Origin: a bacterium
Lineage (GTDB): Bacteria > Vulcanimicrobiota > Vulcanimicrobiia > Vulcanimicrobiales > SCRA01
Assembly (NCBI GenBank): GCA_004298675.1
Contig: SCRI01000060.1
Span: 62,001 to 126,000 of the forward strand
Length of the DNA stretch: 64,000 nucleotides
Direction: 5' to 3'
The translations under genes and the position numbers were made by a program. Shown one piece after another: positions 54,281 through 63,879 of the stretch (position 1 is its first letter; each line of letters opens with the position of its first letter). The notes beneath the pieces are model-generated. The model was not told the origin of the DNA and searched no databases. It saw nothing but the letters and a program-made list of their open reading frames with translations.

Positions 54281-54883
54281 CTACCGAGTCCTGCGGCCGG
54301 GTCCCTCATCGCCCTCGGCACGCTCGAACCACGCCGGGTAGCTCACGCTCACCTCGATCGCAAACTCGGCTGCCGACTCGCGTAAGCGCTCGCGGCGCTC
54401 CCGTTCGTCGATGACGGCCGCGCGGATACGGCGCCGGGACTCCTGCAGGAGGGTCATGAAGCGGGCAAAGCGTGCATCGAGCGCCCGCGCTAGAGCGCGC
54501 CGGAACGTGGCGGCGACCGTTGGACTCACGCCGCCGGTGGAGATTGCCACACGCACCGGCCCGCTCGCGACGAAGGCCGGCATGGCGAGGGTACTCCACT
54601 TCGGTTGATCGATGCAACAGAGCAAGAATCGAGCGCGCTCGGCGGCCGCGGAGAGGCGCGCCGAGAGCTCCTCGTCGCGCGGTGACGAGATGACGAGGAA
54701 CGCCTCAGCGAGCGTGTGTTCTCCCACCTGCGAGGGATTGCGCAGCCATTCGACGTCGGCCCCCGCCGCACGCAACGCCGCAGCCTTCGCCCGCGCCTCC
54801 GCATCGTCACCGATCACCACGCAGCGCCGCCCGCGTACGTTTAGGGCCACCGGCAGAAAGACGTTGTCGAAGGCGTGTGGCAT
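54281..54883 (-). CDS. Precorrin-2 dehydrogenase / sirohydrochlorin ferrochelatase-like (CysG-N)
   Basis: A 200-residue NAD-dependent siroheme synthesis enzyme of the SirC/Met8 type. The Rossmann portion is RRCVVIGDDAEARAKAAALR and the family block ISTGGVSPTVAATFRRAL. It oxidises precorrin-2 to sirohydrochlorin in siroheme or cobalamin-branch synthesis. The ATG at 54883 shares one base with the nadE stop. The extension to 54964 seen in the same frame overlaps nadE. Confidence 0.85.
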   Translation of the reverse strand: MPHAFDNVFLPVALNVRGRRCVVIGDDAEARAKAAALRAAGADVEWLRNPSQVGEHTLAEAFLVISSPRDEELSARLSAAAERARFLLCCIDQPKWSTLAMPAFVASGPVRVAISTGGVSPTVAATFRRALARALDARFARFMTLLQESRRRIRAAVIDERERRERLRESAAEFAIEVSVSYPAWFERAEGDEGPGRRTR

Positions 54884-55731
54884 CAATAGTCGACGGGGCG
54901 CAAGTAGAACTCGTTGATCGCGGTGTTGGTCAACATCGCCGTCGTGGGCTGATGCCGCTTCCAATGCGTCGACTCCAAACGGCCGTGTACCAGGCCAACC
55001 TCCGCCGAGGAATATCCATGGCGCTCGATCGTCGGGCGGCGGTAGCCCATCAAGAGGTACGCCAGAATCGGATCGGCGCGCGGATAGGAGATGCCCAACT
55101 CGCTCTCGTCGGTCGTGCCGCGCACGAGGTCCGCGCTGGGAGCCTTCTCGACGATCTCACGCGGCACACCCAGGTGGCGCGCCAACGCCCACACCTGCGT
55201 CTTGAAGAGATCGCCCAACGGGTTGAGGGGCGGCGTGTCGTCGGCATGCCAAGTGAAATAGCCCAACAGCCGCTCGGATTTGTTGCCGGTACCGATCGGC
55301 AAGCCGCCGTGCTTCTGCGAAAGATCGAAGAGCACCAGCATGCGCGTGCGCGCCATGACGTTGCCGCGGCGCCGGCCGTCGGCCTCCGGCTCGAAACGCA
55401 GATAGCCGTCCACGGCGGCGGTGATCTCGATCGTGCGTTCGTGGCAGCCCAACGCCCGCACCACCATCGCCGCATGCTCCAAGCTCTCCGGCGACGACGT
55501 GGCATACGGCATGCGCACGCAGTAGAGATTCTCCGGCCCCAACGCGCGCGCGCACAAATATGCAGTCACCGCGGAGTCGACGCCGCCCGAGAGCCCGACC
55601 ACGGCCGTGCTCATGCCGCGCCGCCGCACCAGCTCGTTGACGATGAAGCGCTCCAGCCAGCGCTCGACCAACGCCGCGTCGATCGCGAGCGGATCCGGCG
55701 GCAGGATGTCCTCGACGCAATAGGTCTTCAA
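54883..55731 (-). CDS. nadE: NAD synthetase, ammonia-type domain
   Basis: A 282-residue NadE domain with the ATP pyrophosphatase loop VVGLSGGVDSAVTAYLCARA and substrate-binding blocks GTGNKSERLLGYFTWHADD and GISYPRADPILAYLLMGYRR. It lacks an attached glutaminase domain and so resembles the ammonia-dependent type, but the gene 4 bases upstream encodes a nitrilase-fold amidase that could supply ammonia from glutamine. It makes NAD from nicotinic acid adenine dinucleotide. Confidence 0.92.
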   Translation of the reverse strand: MKTYCVEDILPPDPLAIDAALVERWLERFIVNELVRRRGMSTAVVGLSGGVDSAVTAYLCARALGPENLYCVRMPYATSSPESLEHAAMVVRALGCHERTIEITAAVDGYLRFEPEADGRRRGNVMARTRMLVLFDLSQKHGGLPIGTGNKSERLLGYFTWHADDTPPLNPLGDLFKTQVWALARHLGVPREIVEKAPSADLVRGTTDESELGISYPRADPILAYLLMGYRRPTIERHGYSSAEVGLVHGRLESTHWKRHQPTTAMLTNTAINEFYLRPVDY

Positions 55732-56621
55732 TGCGCTGCGCGCCCGCCGCGCGGCAATGGTAACTCCTCGTCGAGCAGCAGATCCGGAAGCACCGAGTCG
55801 AGATCGCCGAGGAACGGCAGACCGGCGCGTGCCACGTCGACGGCCTCACCGTCGATGCGTGCGCGTACCACGCACTCTTCGAAGGGGGGCCCCTCGACCA
55901 CGATGCGGCCGTCCGGAGCGACGACCATCGAGGTGCCCGTAAAGCCTTTGCCGCCTTCGAAGCCCACGAGTCCCGCGTACACGACGTAGACGCCGTGCTC
56001 CGCGGCCGCACTGCACAACAGGCTGCGCCAACGGCCCACGGTCTCGATCTCGGGGCCGGCGATACCGCGGCCCGGCGAGGCGCTGGGGACGATGAGCACC
56101 TGCGCCCCCTTGACGGCGGCGATGGTGGGGCAGATCGAGTGCCACACGTCCTCGCAGATCAGCATGGCGCTGGGAAACGCCGCGGTCTGAAAGACGCCGA
56201 TGCGTCGGCCGCGCGTGACGAAGCGCTGCTCGTCGAAAACGCCGTAGGTGGGCAGAAAGAGCTTGCGATGCACGTGGCGCAAGCGCGCGCCCGCGCCTCC
56301 CAGCGTGGCGTAGAGGGCGGCATTGTAGATCGTGCCGGCGTCGCGCTCGTAGAAACCCAACACCACGTCCACCGCGCGCGCGGGGCCGGCTGCCGCGATC
56401 CAGCGGCGTTGCAGCGCATCGACGTACTCCGAACTACCGCGGGCCAACTCGTGCACGGCGCCCTCAAGAAAGTAGCCGGTGGCCGACGCCTCCGGAAAGA
56501 CGATCAGGTCCGGCGGATCCTCGCGTGCGAGATCGGCGAAGATTTCGCCGATGCGGTCGAGATTGGCCTCGATCTCGCCCTTGCGCGGCTGGAACTGAAC
56601 GGCGGCGACGCTCGCTTGCAT
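55728..56621 (-). CDS. Nitrilase-superfamily amidohydrolase, candidate NadE glutaminase partner
   Basis: A 297-residue carbon-nitrogen hydrolase with the full catalytic set: Glu in VFPEASATGYF, Lys in HRKLFLPTYGVFDE and Cys in MLICEDVWHS. The layout resembles the N-terminal glutaminase domain of bacterial NAD synthetases, and it overlaps nadE by 4 bases. It may act as a separate glutaminase chain; alternatively an omega-amidase or other amidase. Confidence 0.85.
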   Translation of the reverse strand: MQASVAAVQFQPRKGEIEANLDRIGEIFADLAREDPPDLIVFPEASATGYFLEGAVHELARGSSEYVDALQRRWIAAAGPARAVDVVLGFYERDAGTIYNAALYATLGGAGARLRHVHRKLFLPTYGVFDEQRFVTRGRRIGVFQTAAFPSAMLICEDVWHSICPTIAAVKGAQVLIVPSASPGRGIAGPEIETVGRWRSLLCSAAAEHGVYVVYAGLVGFEGGKGFTGTSMVVAPDGRIVVEGPPFEECVVRARIDGEAVDVARAGLPFLGDLDSVLPDLLLDEELPLPRGGRAAH

Positions 56622-56633
56622 GGCGAGCGTGTT

Positions 56634-58046
56634 CTACGCCGTCACGCCGCCGGCCCCCGCGGCTTGCGCGCTCCGCTCCGCCGCCAGCGCTTCGGCGATC
56701 TCCTCAGCGGGATAGGTCATGATCTCGGCCAGCGTGGGATGCAAGTGGGGCATACGCACGACGTCGTCGACGGTGGCTTTGAAGTACATCAGGGCAATCG
56801 CCTCGTGGATCAGATCGCTGGCTTCCGCGCCGACGATGGCCACGCCGAGGATGCGTCCGTCGCGCGGGTCGGCCAACATCTTGACGAAGCCTTTCGTGAG
56901 CCCGACGCTGATGGCTTTACCCAGGTCGTCAAAGGGATAGGAGCCTTTGAGGTAGCGGCGGCCCTCGGCCACGAGATCACGCTCGCGCATCCCCACCACG
57001 GCTACCTGCGGATCCGTGAACACGGCATGCGCCGCCACGAGCGAGTAATCGACGTTCTCCGGCTGTGGCAGGAACGCATTGCGCGCGGCCATCTCGCCTT
57101 CGTGAATCGCCACGTGCACGAGTTGGAAGCGCCCGGCCACGTCACCCGCGGCGAAGATGTCCGGATTGCTCGTGCGCATGTGGCGATCCACGTCTACACC
57201 GTAGCGATTGTAGGTGACGCCGGCGCTCTCCAAAGCGAGACCGTCCACGTTGGGGCGCCGGCCCAGCGCAAAGAAGATCTCCTCGGCCTCCGCCTCGCGG
57301 ATCTGCCCCCCGTGACGGTATGCGACCACTTTGCGCCCGTGACGCGTGAACACGCGCTCGATGGCCGTGCCCGTGTCAACGGTCATACCCTCGGCGCGGA
57401 AGCAGCCGGCGAGCGCGTCGCCGACGTCGGGATCCTCGGAGGAGAGCAGATGTGGGCTGCGCTGAACGAACGTCGCCGGGACACCCATGCGGTGGAGAAA
57501 CTGGCCGAGCTCCGTGGCGACGTAGCCGCCCCCCAAAACGATTACGTCTTTAGGAGGGCGCTCCAATTCCAGTACCTGGTCGCTCGTGAGGAAGCCCGTT
57601 TCCGCTAGCCCAGGGATCTCGGGGTGCTGGATCACCGAGCCCGTGGCGATCAGGAAGCGCTGGCCGCGCAGGCGTTGGCCGCCAACCTCGATCTCATGGC
57701 CGGATACGAAGTGTGCCGGTCCCTCAAAGACCGGAAAGGCGCGGATTCCATCGACCCGGTAGTCGGTGAAGCCCTGGATGATCTCGCGTTTGCGAGCCAT
57801 CATGCGCGCCCAATCGAAGCCCTCGATCTTGGCGCCCACGCCGTACTCGTGCGCCTCACGCGCGAGCTGCGCTAGCTCGCCGGAACGCAGGAGCGTCTTC
57901 GAGGGCATGCAGCCGCGCAGAATGCACAGGCCCGCTAGGGGACCAGGGTCGACGAAGGCCACTCGTTTGCCCAGGTCTCGAGCCGTGCGCGCCGCGGCGA
58001 ATCCCGCGCTGCCCGCCCCCACCACGATGAAATCGAACTCTTGCAT
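56634..58046 (-). CDS. Dihydrolipoamide-dehydrogenase-like pyridine nucleotide-disulfide oxidoreductase
   Basis: A 470-residue class I flavoprotein. The FAD-binding start is FIVVGAGSAGFAAARTARDL, followed by the redox disulfide CILRGCMPSK (~44-53), an NADH-binding fold with VIVLGGGYVATELGQF and the dimerisation domain with HLHPTLAEIM, whose His is the expected base. Family members include lipoamide, mycothione and mercuric reductases; no lipoyl or mercury markers are adjacent, so the substrate is open. The ATG at 58046 is preferred; GAGG is adjacent. Divergent from the ribonucleotide reductase gene. Confidence 0.9.
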   Translation of the reverse strand: MQEFDFIVVGAGSAGFAAARTARDLGKRVAFVDPGPLAGLCILRGCMPSKTLLRSGELAQLAREAHEYGVGAKIEGFDWARMMARKREIIQGFTDYRVDGIRAFPVFEGPAHFVSGHEIEVGGQRLRGQRFLIATGSVIQHPEIPGLAETGFLTSDQVLELERPPKDVIVLGGGYVATELGQFLHRMGVPATFVQRSPHLLSSEDPDVGDALAGCFRAEGMTVDTGTAIERVFTRHGRKVVAYRHGGQIREAEAEEIFFALGRRPNVDGLALESAGVTYNRYGVDVDRHMRTSNPDIFAAGDVAGRFQLVHVAIHEGEMAARNAFLPQPENVDYSLVAAHAVFTDPQVAVVGMRERDLVAEGRRYLKGSYPFDDLGKAISVGLTKGFVKMLADPRDGRILGVAIVGAEASDLIHEAIALMYFKATVDDVVRMPHLHPTLAEIMTYPAEEIAEALAAERSAQAAGAGGVTA

Positions 58047-58231
58047 CCTCAATTTGCCCCAGCGGTGTGACGTCCACCGCGGCTCCACAACTTTTTCCAG
58101 TAATCCTCAGCCCGTACCCAACGGATGCACAAGGGCGCCCACAGGGCTCGCGAGCAAGCCTGCCATGGGAGACATGAGCGCCGCTACCCCCGGAGGTTGG
58201 GACGATCCACGTATCGAACGTATGTTTGAGA

Positions 58232-58247
58232 ATCGTACATCTTGTGT
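58232..58247 (+). promoter_or_regulatory. NrdR-box-like site 1
   Basis: ATCGTACATCTTGTGT agrees with about 11 of 16 positions of the NrdR consensus acaCwAtATaTwGtgt. It is spaced 32 bp start to start (16-bp gap) from site 2, matching the three-helical-turn arrangement typical of paired NrdR boxes. It covers the candidate -35 element. Confidence 0.6.
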
Positions 58248-58270
58248 TCCCAGGTAGCCCGGAGTACAAT
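58242..58270 (+). promoter_or_regulatory. nrdJ promoter candidate
   Basis: A -35 TTGTGT (58242-58247) and a -10 TACAAT (58265-58270) are separated by 17 bases. Both elements lie inside the paired NrdR-like boxes, which would explain repression. Confidence 0.6.
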
Positions 58271-58279
58271 ATCTTGTGC
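58264..58279 (+). promoter_or_regulatory. NrdR-box-like site 2
   Basis: GTACAATATCTTGTGC matches about 12 of 16 positions of the NrdR consensus, including the core CAATAT and TTGTG. It covers the -10 element of the nrdJ promoter candidate. Its partner box starts 32 bp upstream. Confidence 0.7.
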
Positions 58280-58380
58280 CTGGCTCCCCGCCGGCCACGA
58301 TGGCTTCGTGACGGGGAGCTTTGTCGCCCCCGACCGGGCATCTCCGCTTTCATCCCGCCCATTGGGAACGAGGCAAACGC

Positions 58381-61300
58381 ATGAAGCTCAGCCGCACCTA
58401 CTCTTCACCGGGCCAGCCCTACGCCCAAGTCGCCTTCGAGACCCGCTCCTCGAAGATCGTCAACCCGGACGGTTCGACCATCTTCGAAGCCAAGGACATC
58501 CTCGTGCCGGCGCACTGGACGCAAGTAGCCGTGGACATCCTGGCACAGAAGTACTTCCGCAAGGCGGGGGTTCCGCAGGCACTCAAGCGCGTGCCTGAAG
58601 ATGGGGTTCCGCAGTGGCTGTGGCGCTCGGTGTCCGACGAAGAGAAGCTGGCCCAGCTTCCGCGCGAGCAGCACTTCGGCGCAGAGCGCGACGCGCGCCA
58701 GGTCTTCAACCGCCTCGCCGGCACCTGGACCTATTGGGGCTCCAAGCACGCCTACTTCGACTCCGAAGAGGACGCGCGCACCTTCTATGAAGAGATGTGC
58801 GCGATGCTGGCGCTGCAGGTCGGCGCGCCCAACAGCCCGCAGTGGTTCAACACCGGCCTGCATTGGGCGTACGGCATCGAGGGTCCAGCACAAGGCCACT
58901 ACTTCGTCGATCCCGCGACGGCGCAACTGACCCGCTCGGCCAACGCCTACGAGCATCCAGCTCCCCACGCGTGCCTTCCCTACCGTGCGCTCGTGACGAC
59001 GCCGGACGGTCCGATCCCAATCGGTGACATCGTCTCGCGTAACTTGATCGGTCTACCCATCTACGATGCAAAGGGCACCACGCACGTGGTCGCCGTCAAG
59101 CACAACGGCGTGAAGCCGGTCTATCGCGTCCGGTTGACCAACGGCAACAGCGTCGAAGCAACCGCGGACCACCTCGTCCTAGCCACCGATTCCCACAAAG
59201 GTCGTCAGCGCTGGGTTGCCGTCGCGGAACTACGACCCGGCATGCGCCTCATTCAGCGCACCGACACGACGATCGATTCCGCCGGCGACATCCTCACCAG
59301 GACCTCTCAAAACGCCTTTGCTGGTGTCGGACGCGCGGCGGCAGCCGCAACTATCCAAGATACCAAGGTCGAAATTCGCCATCTACGCTTCACGGCGAGT
59401 CAGGTCGCGGAGCTACGCGACGAAATTATCGAGTCAATCGACTACGTCGCGGACGAAGACGTCTACGACATCGAGACCGGGAGCCACGCCTTCTTGACGA
59501 ACAATATCGTCGTTCACAACTGCTTCATTCAGAGCGTTGCCGACGACTTGGTAAACGAAGGCGGGATCATGGACCTCTGGGTCCGTGAAGCGCGCATTTT
59601 CAAATTCGGCTCGGGTACTGGATCAAATTTCTCGCAGATTCGCGGCGAGGGCGAGAAGCTCTCCGGCGGCGGCACCAGCTCCGGGCTGATGTCGTTCCTG
59701 CGCGTGGGCGACCGCGCGGCGGGCGCCATCAAGAGCGGCGGCACCACGCGGCGCGCGGCGAAGATGGTGGTGCTCGATCTCGATCACCCCGATATCGAGA
59801 ACTTCATCCTCTGGAAGGTGAAAGAGGAGCAGAAAGTCTCGGACCTAGTGGCGGGTTCCATCGTCACGCAGCGGAATCTCAACGCGATCATGGCGGCCGC
59901 GCACGATCCCAGCGTGCCGGAGTCCGCGCGTCTCGATCCCGCGCTCAACGCCAGCCTGAAGAAAGCGATGCGCACGGCAATGGCCGCCGGCATCCCGCAG
60001 GCGAACTTGCAGTACGCTCTGGACTTCGCGCGCCAAGGCTACAAGAGCCTGGAGATCGAGACCTACGACACCAACTGGGACTCGCAGGCGTACGCGACGG
60101 TCTCCGGGCAAAACTCCAACAACTCCGTGCGCATTCCTAATGCGTTCTTTGAAGCACTCGATCGTAACGGAGACTGGGAGTTGATCCGCCGTACCGACGG
60201 TCGTGTCAAGAAGGCGATTCCAGCCGCTGATCTTTGGGAGAAGATCGGCGTCTCCGCGTGGCAGTGCGCCGATCCGGGCGTGCAGTACGACACCACCATC
60301 AACGAGTGGCACACCTGCCCGGAGGACGGGCGCATCAACGCCAGCAATCCGTGTAGTGAGTACCTTTTCCTAGATGATACTGCGTGCTTTGCGCCTGAGA
60401 CGCGCATCAGCACCCCCGCTGGCCTGCGCACCGTGGAGCAGCTCTTTGAGATGCAGCTCCGCGGCGAGCGCGTCCTCGTGACCACGGACCTCTACTCCGA
60501 GCACGACCACCGGCGCATCACCGCGCACCGTCCGGCGAAGGTCACACAAGTCGGCAAACGCGCCGTCTTCCGCCTGACCTTGAAGGACGGCCGCTCGATC
60601 CGCACCACGGCCGACCACAAGTTCCTCACGGCGGACGGCAAGTGGAGGCGCCTCGACCAACTCGAGATTGGCAAAGATCGCGTCCAAATCCGCGAGTCCG
60701 GCGACTCCGTTGCCTACGGCTCGACGCCAACGGAAGCCAAGCGCTGGCAGATGCTGGGATGGCTCACCGGCGACGGCGTCTTCTCGCGGGACACCGTGGC
60801 GCTAGTGTTCGGACCACACGAACGAGCCACCGCTATCGAGATGACGGACCGCCTCAATGACATGAAGGCAGTAGCCGTAGGCGGAGCCGGCACGGCTTCG
60901 GAGACCTACGCCGCCCACCGCTACTCCACGATCAGCACGCAACGCAACGGCGTCATGCAGACGTCGGCTTCACAGACGTCGCTGATCGACCACCTCGAGC
61001 GGTACTACGGCTTCCATCAGGCCACGGCCACCAAGAAGGACGTGCCCTCGCTCATTCATGAGGTTCCGATCGACCTCAAGGTCGCGTACCTGCAAGGGCT
61101 CTTCTCCGCTGACGGTACGATCCGCGACAATCCCTCCGGCACCGAGAAGGAGGTCATGCTCGCGTCCTCGTCGCCGGAGTTGCTGCGCTCCGTGCAGCTT
61201 CTGCTCTCCGATATCGGGATCACCTCGCGCATCTCGTGGACGCATCCTGAAGGCCGCAAGAACCCGCAAGGCCAGCTCCGCGTCTACAATCAGCAGGCGC

Positions 61301-63693
61301 GCAAGTTCTTGACGCTCGTCGGCTTCCCGTGCTCGGTGGCCAAGCAGGCTCAGGCCGACGCCATCCTCGAGACGGCCTTCTCCGCGGCGCGGAAGAACCC
61401 GCGCTCGCCCGTCGTCGAGTCGATCGTCGCCGACGGCGAAACGATCGTCTACGATATCACGGAGCCAGCGACACACTCGGTCATTGCCGAGGGGATGATC
61501 GCGCACAACTGTAATTTGGCTAGCCTAAATCTCGTCAAGTTCCTCGACGAGAAGAGCGGCCGCTTCGACACCAAGGCGTTTGCGGATGCTTGCCGCATCT
61601 GGACGATCGTCCTCGAGATCAGCGTGCTGATGGCGCAGTTCCCATCGCGCGTCATCGCGCAGAAGTCGTACGACTACCGCACGCTGGGCCTGGGTTACGC
61701 CAACCTCGGCACACTGCTGATGCGTCTAGGTCTGCCCTACGATTCCGAGCAGGGCTTTGGCTGGGCGGCGGCCATCACCGCGCTGATGACCGGTGCCGCC
61801 TACGCCGTCTCCGCGGAGATGGCGCAGCAGCTCGGCGCCTTCCCCGGCTTCCGCAAGAACGGCGAGCAGATGCTGCGGGTCATCCGCAATCATCGTCGCG
61901 CCGCCTATCAGGCTCCCGACCGCGAGTACGAAGATCTGTCGATCAAGCCCACGACGCATGCGCCCGATCTCTTCACGCAAGAGATCTGGTCGCTGGCTCG
62001 TCAGGCTTGGGATCAGGCGCTCGCCGTGGGCGAAGTTGCAGGCTTCCGCAACGCGCAAGTCAGTTGTCTCGCGCCAACTGGGACTATAGGCCTGGTCATG
62101 GATTGCGATACCACCGGCATCGAGCCAGACTTCGCGCTCGTGAAGTTCAAGAAGCTTGCCGGCGGAGGTTACTTCAAGATCGTCAACCAGTCGGTGGATT
62201 CGGCGCTGCGCCGCCTAGGCTACTCACACGACCAGATCGAGGCTATCGAAACCTTCGCCAAGGGGACAGGCACGCTCGAAGGTGCGCCGCACGTCAACCG
62301 CTCGACGCTGCGCGCCAAGGGCTTCGACGACGCAGCCATCGCGCGCGTGGAGGCTGGGCTAGCCGGCGCGTTCGAGTTGGGCTTCGCCTTCAACCGCTTC
62401 ACCCTGGGCGACGAGCTGTGCAAAGAGAAGCTGGGCCTGAGCGAGGAGCAGCTCAATGACTGGAGCTTCTCCATCCTGCGCGATGCGCTGAACTTCACGC
62501 AGCAGCAGATCGACGAAGCCAGCGACGTCATCTGCGGACGCATGACGCTCGAGGGCGCGCCGTACTTGAAGGACGAGCACCTCGCGGTCTTCGACTGCGC
62601 CACGCCGTGCGGTAAACATGGTGCCCGCTACATCCGGCCGTTGGCGCACGTCGACATGATGGCGGCGGCACAGCCCTTCATCAGCGGCGCCATCTCCAAG
62701 ACCATCAACCTGCCGCAGACGGCAACGGTGGCCGACGTCAAGGAAGCCTACCGCTACAGCTGGGAGAAGATGATCAAGGCGGTGGCGCTCTACCGCGACG
62801 GCTCCAAGCTCTCGCAGCCGCTGGCGGCCAGCTACGACCTGGGCGGCGAGGCGGAGATCGAGGACGAAACGGCGTTCCAGACGCCCGTCAAGATCGCCGA
62901 GCGTATCGTCTATCGCTACATCGCCAAGCGGCGCCGCATGCCGCACCGCCGCAGCGGCTACACGCAGAAGGCCATTATCGGAGGCCATAAGGTCTATCTG
63001 CGTACGGGCGAGTACGAGGACGGCACCATCGGCGAGATCTTCATCGACATGCACAAGGAAGGCGCCGCCTTCCGCGCGATGATGAACAACTTCGCCATCG
63101 CCATCTCGCTGGGGCTTCAGCACGGCGTGCCGCTGGAGGAGTACGTGGAGGCCTTCACCTTCACACGCTTCGAGCCCAACGGGCCGGTGACGGGGCACGA
63201 GAACATCAAGATGGCTACGTCCATCATCGACTTCATCTTCCGCGAATTGGCGGTGAGTTATCTGGGCCGCTACGATCTCGCGCAGGTGCAGCCGGATATG
63301 GCGATGGACGCCATGGGCCCGGAGCCGGAGTACGTCGGCGAAGAGGAAGGCGAAGTACGCTATGTCACGCCCAAGGCCGAGGCCGTGAAGGAGCACTTCC
63401 ATCCCACGAGCACGCACTTCCATCCGTCTCAGGACACGGTGAAGGCAGCGACCGCCGCGCGCCCTCAGGCCTCCGCCGCTCCTGCCACTGCTCCCGCGAA
63501 GCCGGCGCTGACGGGAGGATCACGGGTCAGCAGTGCCGCCAACGTCCTTGGCCGTCGGGCGGAAATGGCGCGCGTTGCGATCTCCAAGGGCTACGAAGGT
63601 GATGCCTGCCGCGAATGCGGTCAGTTCACGCTAGTGCGCAACGGCACGTGCCTAAAGTGCGACACCTGCGGCACGACGACTGGCTGCAGTTAA
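58381..63693 (+). CDS. nrdJ: Adenosylcobalamin-dependent (class II) ribonucleotide reductase with two inteins
   Basis: A 1770-codon precursor that would splice to about 1212 residues, the usual size of the large B12-dependent NrdJ. The ATG at 58381 ([14 protein letters not shown]) has GAGG about 9 bases upstream. Extein motifs include [20 protein letters not shown], the thiyl-radical Cys in NPCSEY (475 after splicing), the partner Cys exactly 11 residues later (486), the other redox Cys at 198 (ACFIQS) and [11 protein letters not shown]. The C-terminal Cys-rich tail ([13 protein letters not shown]) resembles the disulfide-relay/zinc end of the family. It converts ribonucleotides to deoxyribonucleotides using adenosylcobalamin. 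Two inteins interrupt it at Cys198 and Cys486. Preceded by NrdR-like boxes. Confidence 0.96.
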   Translation: MKLSRTYSSPGQPYAQVAFETRSSKIVNPDGSTIFEAKDILVPAHWTQVAVDILAQKYFRKAGVPQALKRVPEDGVPQWLWRSVSDEEKLAQLPREQHFGAERDARQVFNRLAGTWTYWGSKHAYFDSEEDARTFYEEMCAMLALQVGAPNSPQWFNTGLHWAYGIEGPAQGHYFVDPATAQLTRSANAYEHPAPHACLPYRALVTTPDGPIPIGDIVSRNLIGLPIYDAKGTTHVVAVKHNGVKPVYRVRLTNGNSVEATADHLVLATDSHKGRQRWVAVAELRPGMRLIQRTDTTIDSAGDILTRTSQNAFAGVGRAAAAATIQDTKVEIRHLRFTASQVAELRDEIIESIDYVADEDVYDIETGSHAFLTNNIVVHNCFIQSVADDLVNEGGIMDLWVREARIFKFGSGTGSNFSQIRGEGEKLSGGGTSSGLMSFLRVGDRAAGAIKSGGTTRRAAKMVVLDLDHPDIENFILWKVKEEQKVSDLVAGSIVTQRNLNAIMAAAHDPSVPESARLDPALNASLKKAMRTAMAAGIPQANLQYALDFARQGYKSLEIETYDTNWDSQAYATVSGQNSNNSVRIPNAFFEALDRNGDWELIRRTDGRVKKAIPAADLWEKIGVSAWQCADPGVQYDTTINEWHTCPEDGRINASNPCSEYLFLDDTACFAPETRISTPAGLRTVEQLFEMQLRGERVLVTTDLYSEHDHRRITAHRPAKVTQVGKRAVFRLTLKDGRSIRTTADHKFLTADGKWRRLDQLEIGKDRVQIRESGDSVAYGSTPTEAKRWQMLGWLTGDGVFSRDTVALVFGPHERATAIEMTDRLNDMKAVAVGGAGTASETYAAHRYSTISTQRNGVMQTSASQTSLIDHLERYYGFHQATATKKDVPSLIHEVPIDLKVAYLQGLFSADGTIRDNPSGTEKEVMLASSSPELLRSVQLLLSDIGITSRISWTHPEGRKNPQGQLRVYNQQARKFLTLVGFPCSVAKQAQADAILETAFSAARKNPRSPVVESIVADGETIVYDITEPATHSVIAEGMIAHNCNLASLNLVKFLDEKSGRFDTKAFADACRIWTIVLEISVLMAQFPSRVIAQKSYDYRTLGLGYANLGTLLMRLGLPYDSEQGFGWAAAITALMTGAAYAVSAEMAQQLGAFPGFRKNGEQMLRVIRNHRRAAYQAPDREYEDLSIKPTTHAPDLFTQEIWSLARQAWDQALAVGEVAGFRNAQVSCLAPTGTIGLVMDCDTTGIEPDFALVKFKKLAGGGYFKIVNQSVDSALRRLGYSHDQIEAIETFAKGTGTLEGAPHVNRSTLRAKGFDDAAIARVEAGLAGAFELGFAFNRFTLGDELCKEKLGLSEEQLNDWSFSILRDALNFTQQQIDEASDVICGRMTLEGAPYLKDEHLAVFDCATPCGKHGARYIRPLAHVDMMAAAQPFISGAISKTINLPQTATVADVKEAYRYSWEKMIKAVALYRDGSKLSQPLAASYDLGGEAEIEDETAFQTPVKIAERIVYRYIAKRRRMPHRRSGYTQKAIIGGHKVYLRTGEYEDGTIGEIFIDMHKEGAAFRAMMNNFAIAISLGLQHGVPLEEYVEAFTFTRFEPNGPVTGHENIKMATSIIDFIFRELAVSYLGRYDLAQVQPDMAMDAMGPEPEYVGEEEGEVRYVTPKAEAVKEHFHPTSTHFHPSQDTVKAATAARPQASAAPATAPAKPALTGGSRVSSAANVLGRRAEMARVAISKGYEGDACRECGQFTLVRNGTCLKCDTCGTTTGCS
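58972..59520 (+). other. Mini-intein 1 inside nrdJ (183 residues)
   Basis: An in-frame intein without an endonuclease domain. It begins with Cys1 ([13 protein letters not shown], block A), has the block B TADH at residues 64-67, a block [16 protein letters not shown] (164-178) and ends IVVHN with the His-Asn pair at 182-183. The next residue (+1) is Cys of CFIQS, completing the canonical set. The 97-160 linker is too short for a LAGLIDADG domain. It lies right before spliced Cys198, predicted to be one of the redox pair. Confidence 0.92.
60385..61509 (+). other. Full-length intein 2 with LAGLIDADG endonuclease (375 residues)
   Basis: An in-frame intein starting at Cys1 ([13 protein letters not shown]). 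Block B TADH is at 75-78, the two LAGLIDADG-type motifs are LGWLTGDG (124-131) and LQGLFSADG (236-244), each with its Asp, and the C-terminus is [16 protein letters not shown] (355-370) then MIAHN with His374-Asn375. The +1 residue is Cys of CNLASLNL. The endonuclease is probably active or recently active, allowing homing. The insertion point follows [13 protein letters not shown] and is spliced Cys486, the second redox Cys. Confidence 0.94.
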
Positions 63694-63727
63694 GGTAATC
63701 GACATGCAAGGGGACCCATACCGGGCG

Positions 63728-63752
63728 CGGTGGGCGGCGTGGCTGCCCACCG
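63728..63752 (+). terminator. Hairpin after nrdJ
   Basis: An 11-bp stem (CGGTGGGC/GCCCACCG plus an inner G-T and two G-C pairs) with a 3-base loop, 34 bases after the nrdJ stop. No T-run follows, so it may be a terminator-like or mRNA-stabilising structure. Confidence 0.5.
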
Positions 63753-63879
63753 CACTCGAAGCGTTGGGCGAAGTTCTGCGATTAGGCTCACTTAGCCTCT
63801 CGACGTTATAGAGGGAAGGGATACAAAACGACGACTTCACCACTGAGCGTTCATAGAGAGCCAAATAGCCGAGGACAGC

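Larger units (their letters stand above)
58047..58380. other. Divergent intergenic region with nrdJ control elements
   Basis: No gene is supported; the ORFs here are shadows. The right half contains the nrdJ promoter and NrdR-like boxes listed separately. I saw no cobalamin riboswitch element. The leader between the predicted start and the nrdJ ATG is about 100 bases. Confidence 0.55.

Noticed and set aside
58047-58380. Cobalamin riboswitch upstream of the B12-dependent reductase
   Set aside because: No B12-box or conserved core could be read; NrdR-like boxes explain the region better.
58381-63693. Very long nrdJ reading frame interpreted as a fusion or frameshift artefact
   Set aside because: The extra segments have complete splicing motifs and precise Cys/His-Asn ends, so they are inteins.
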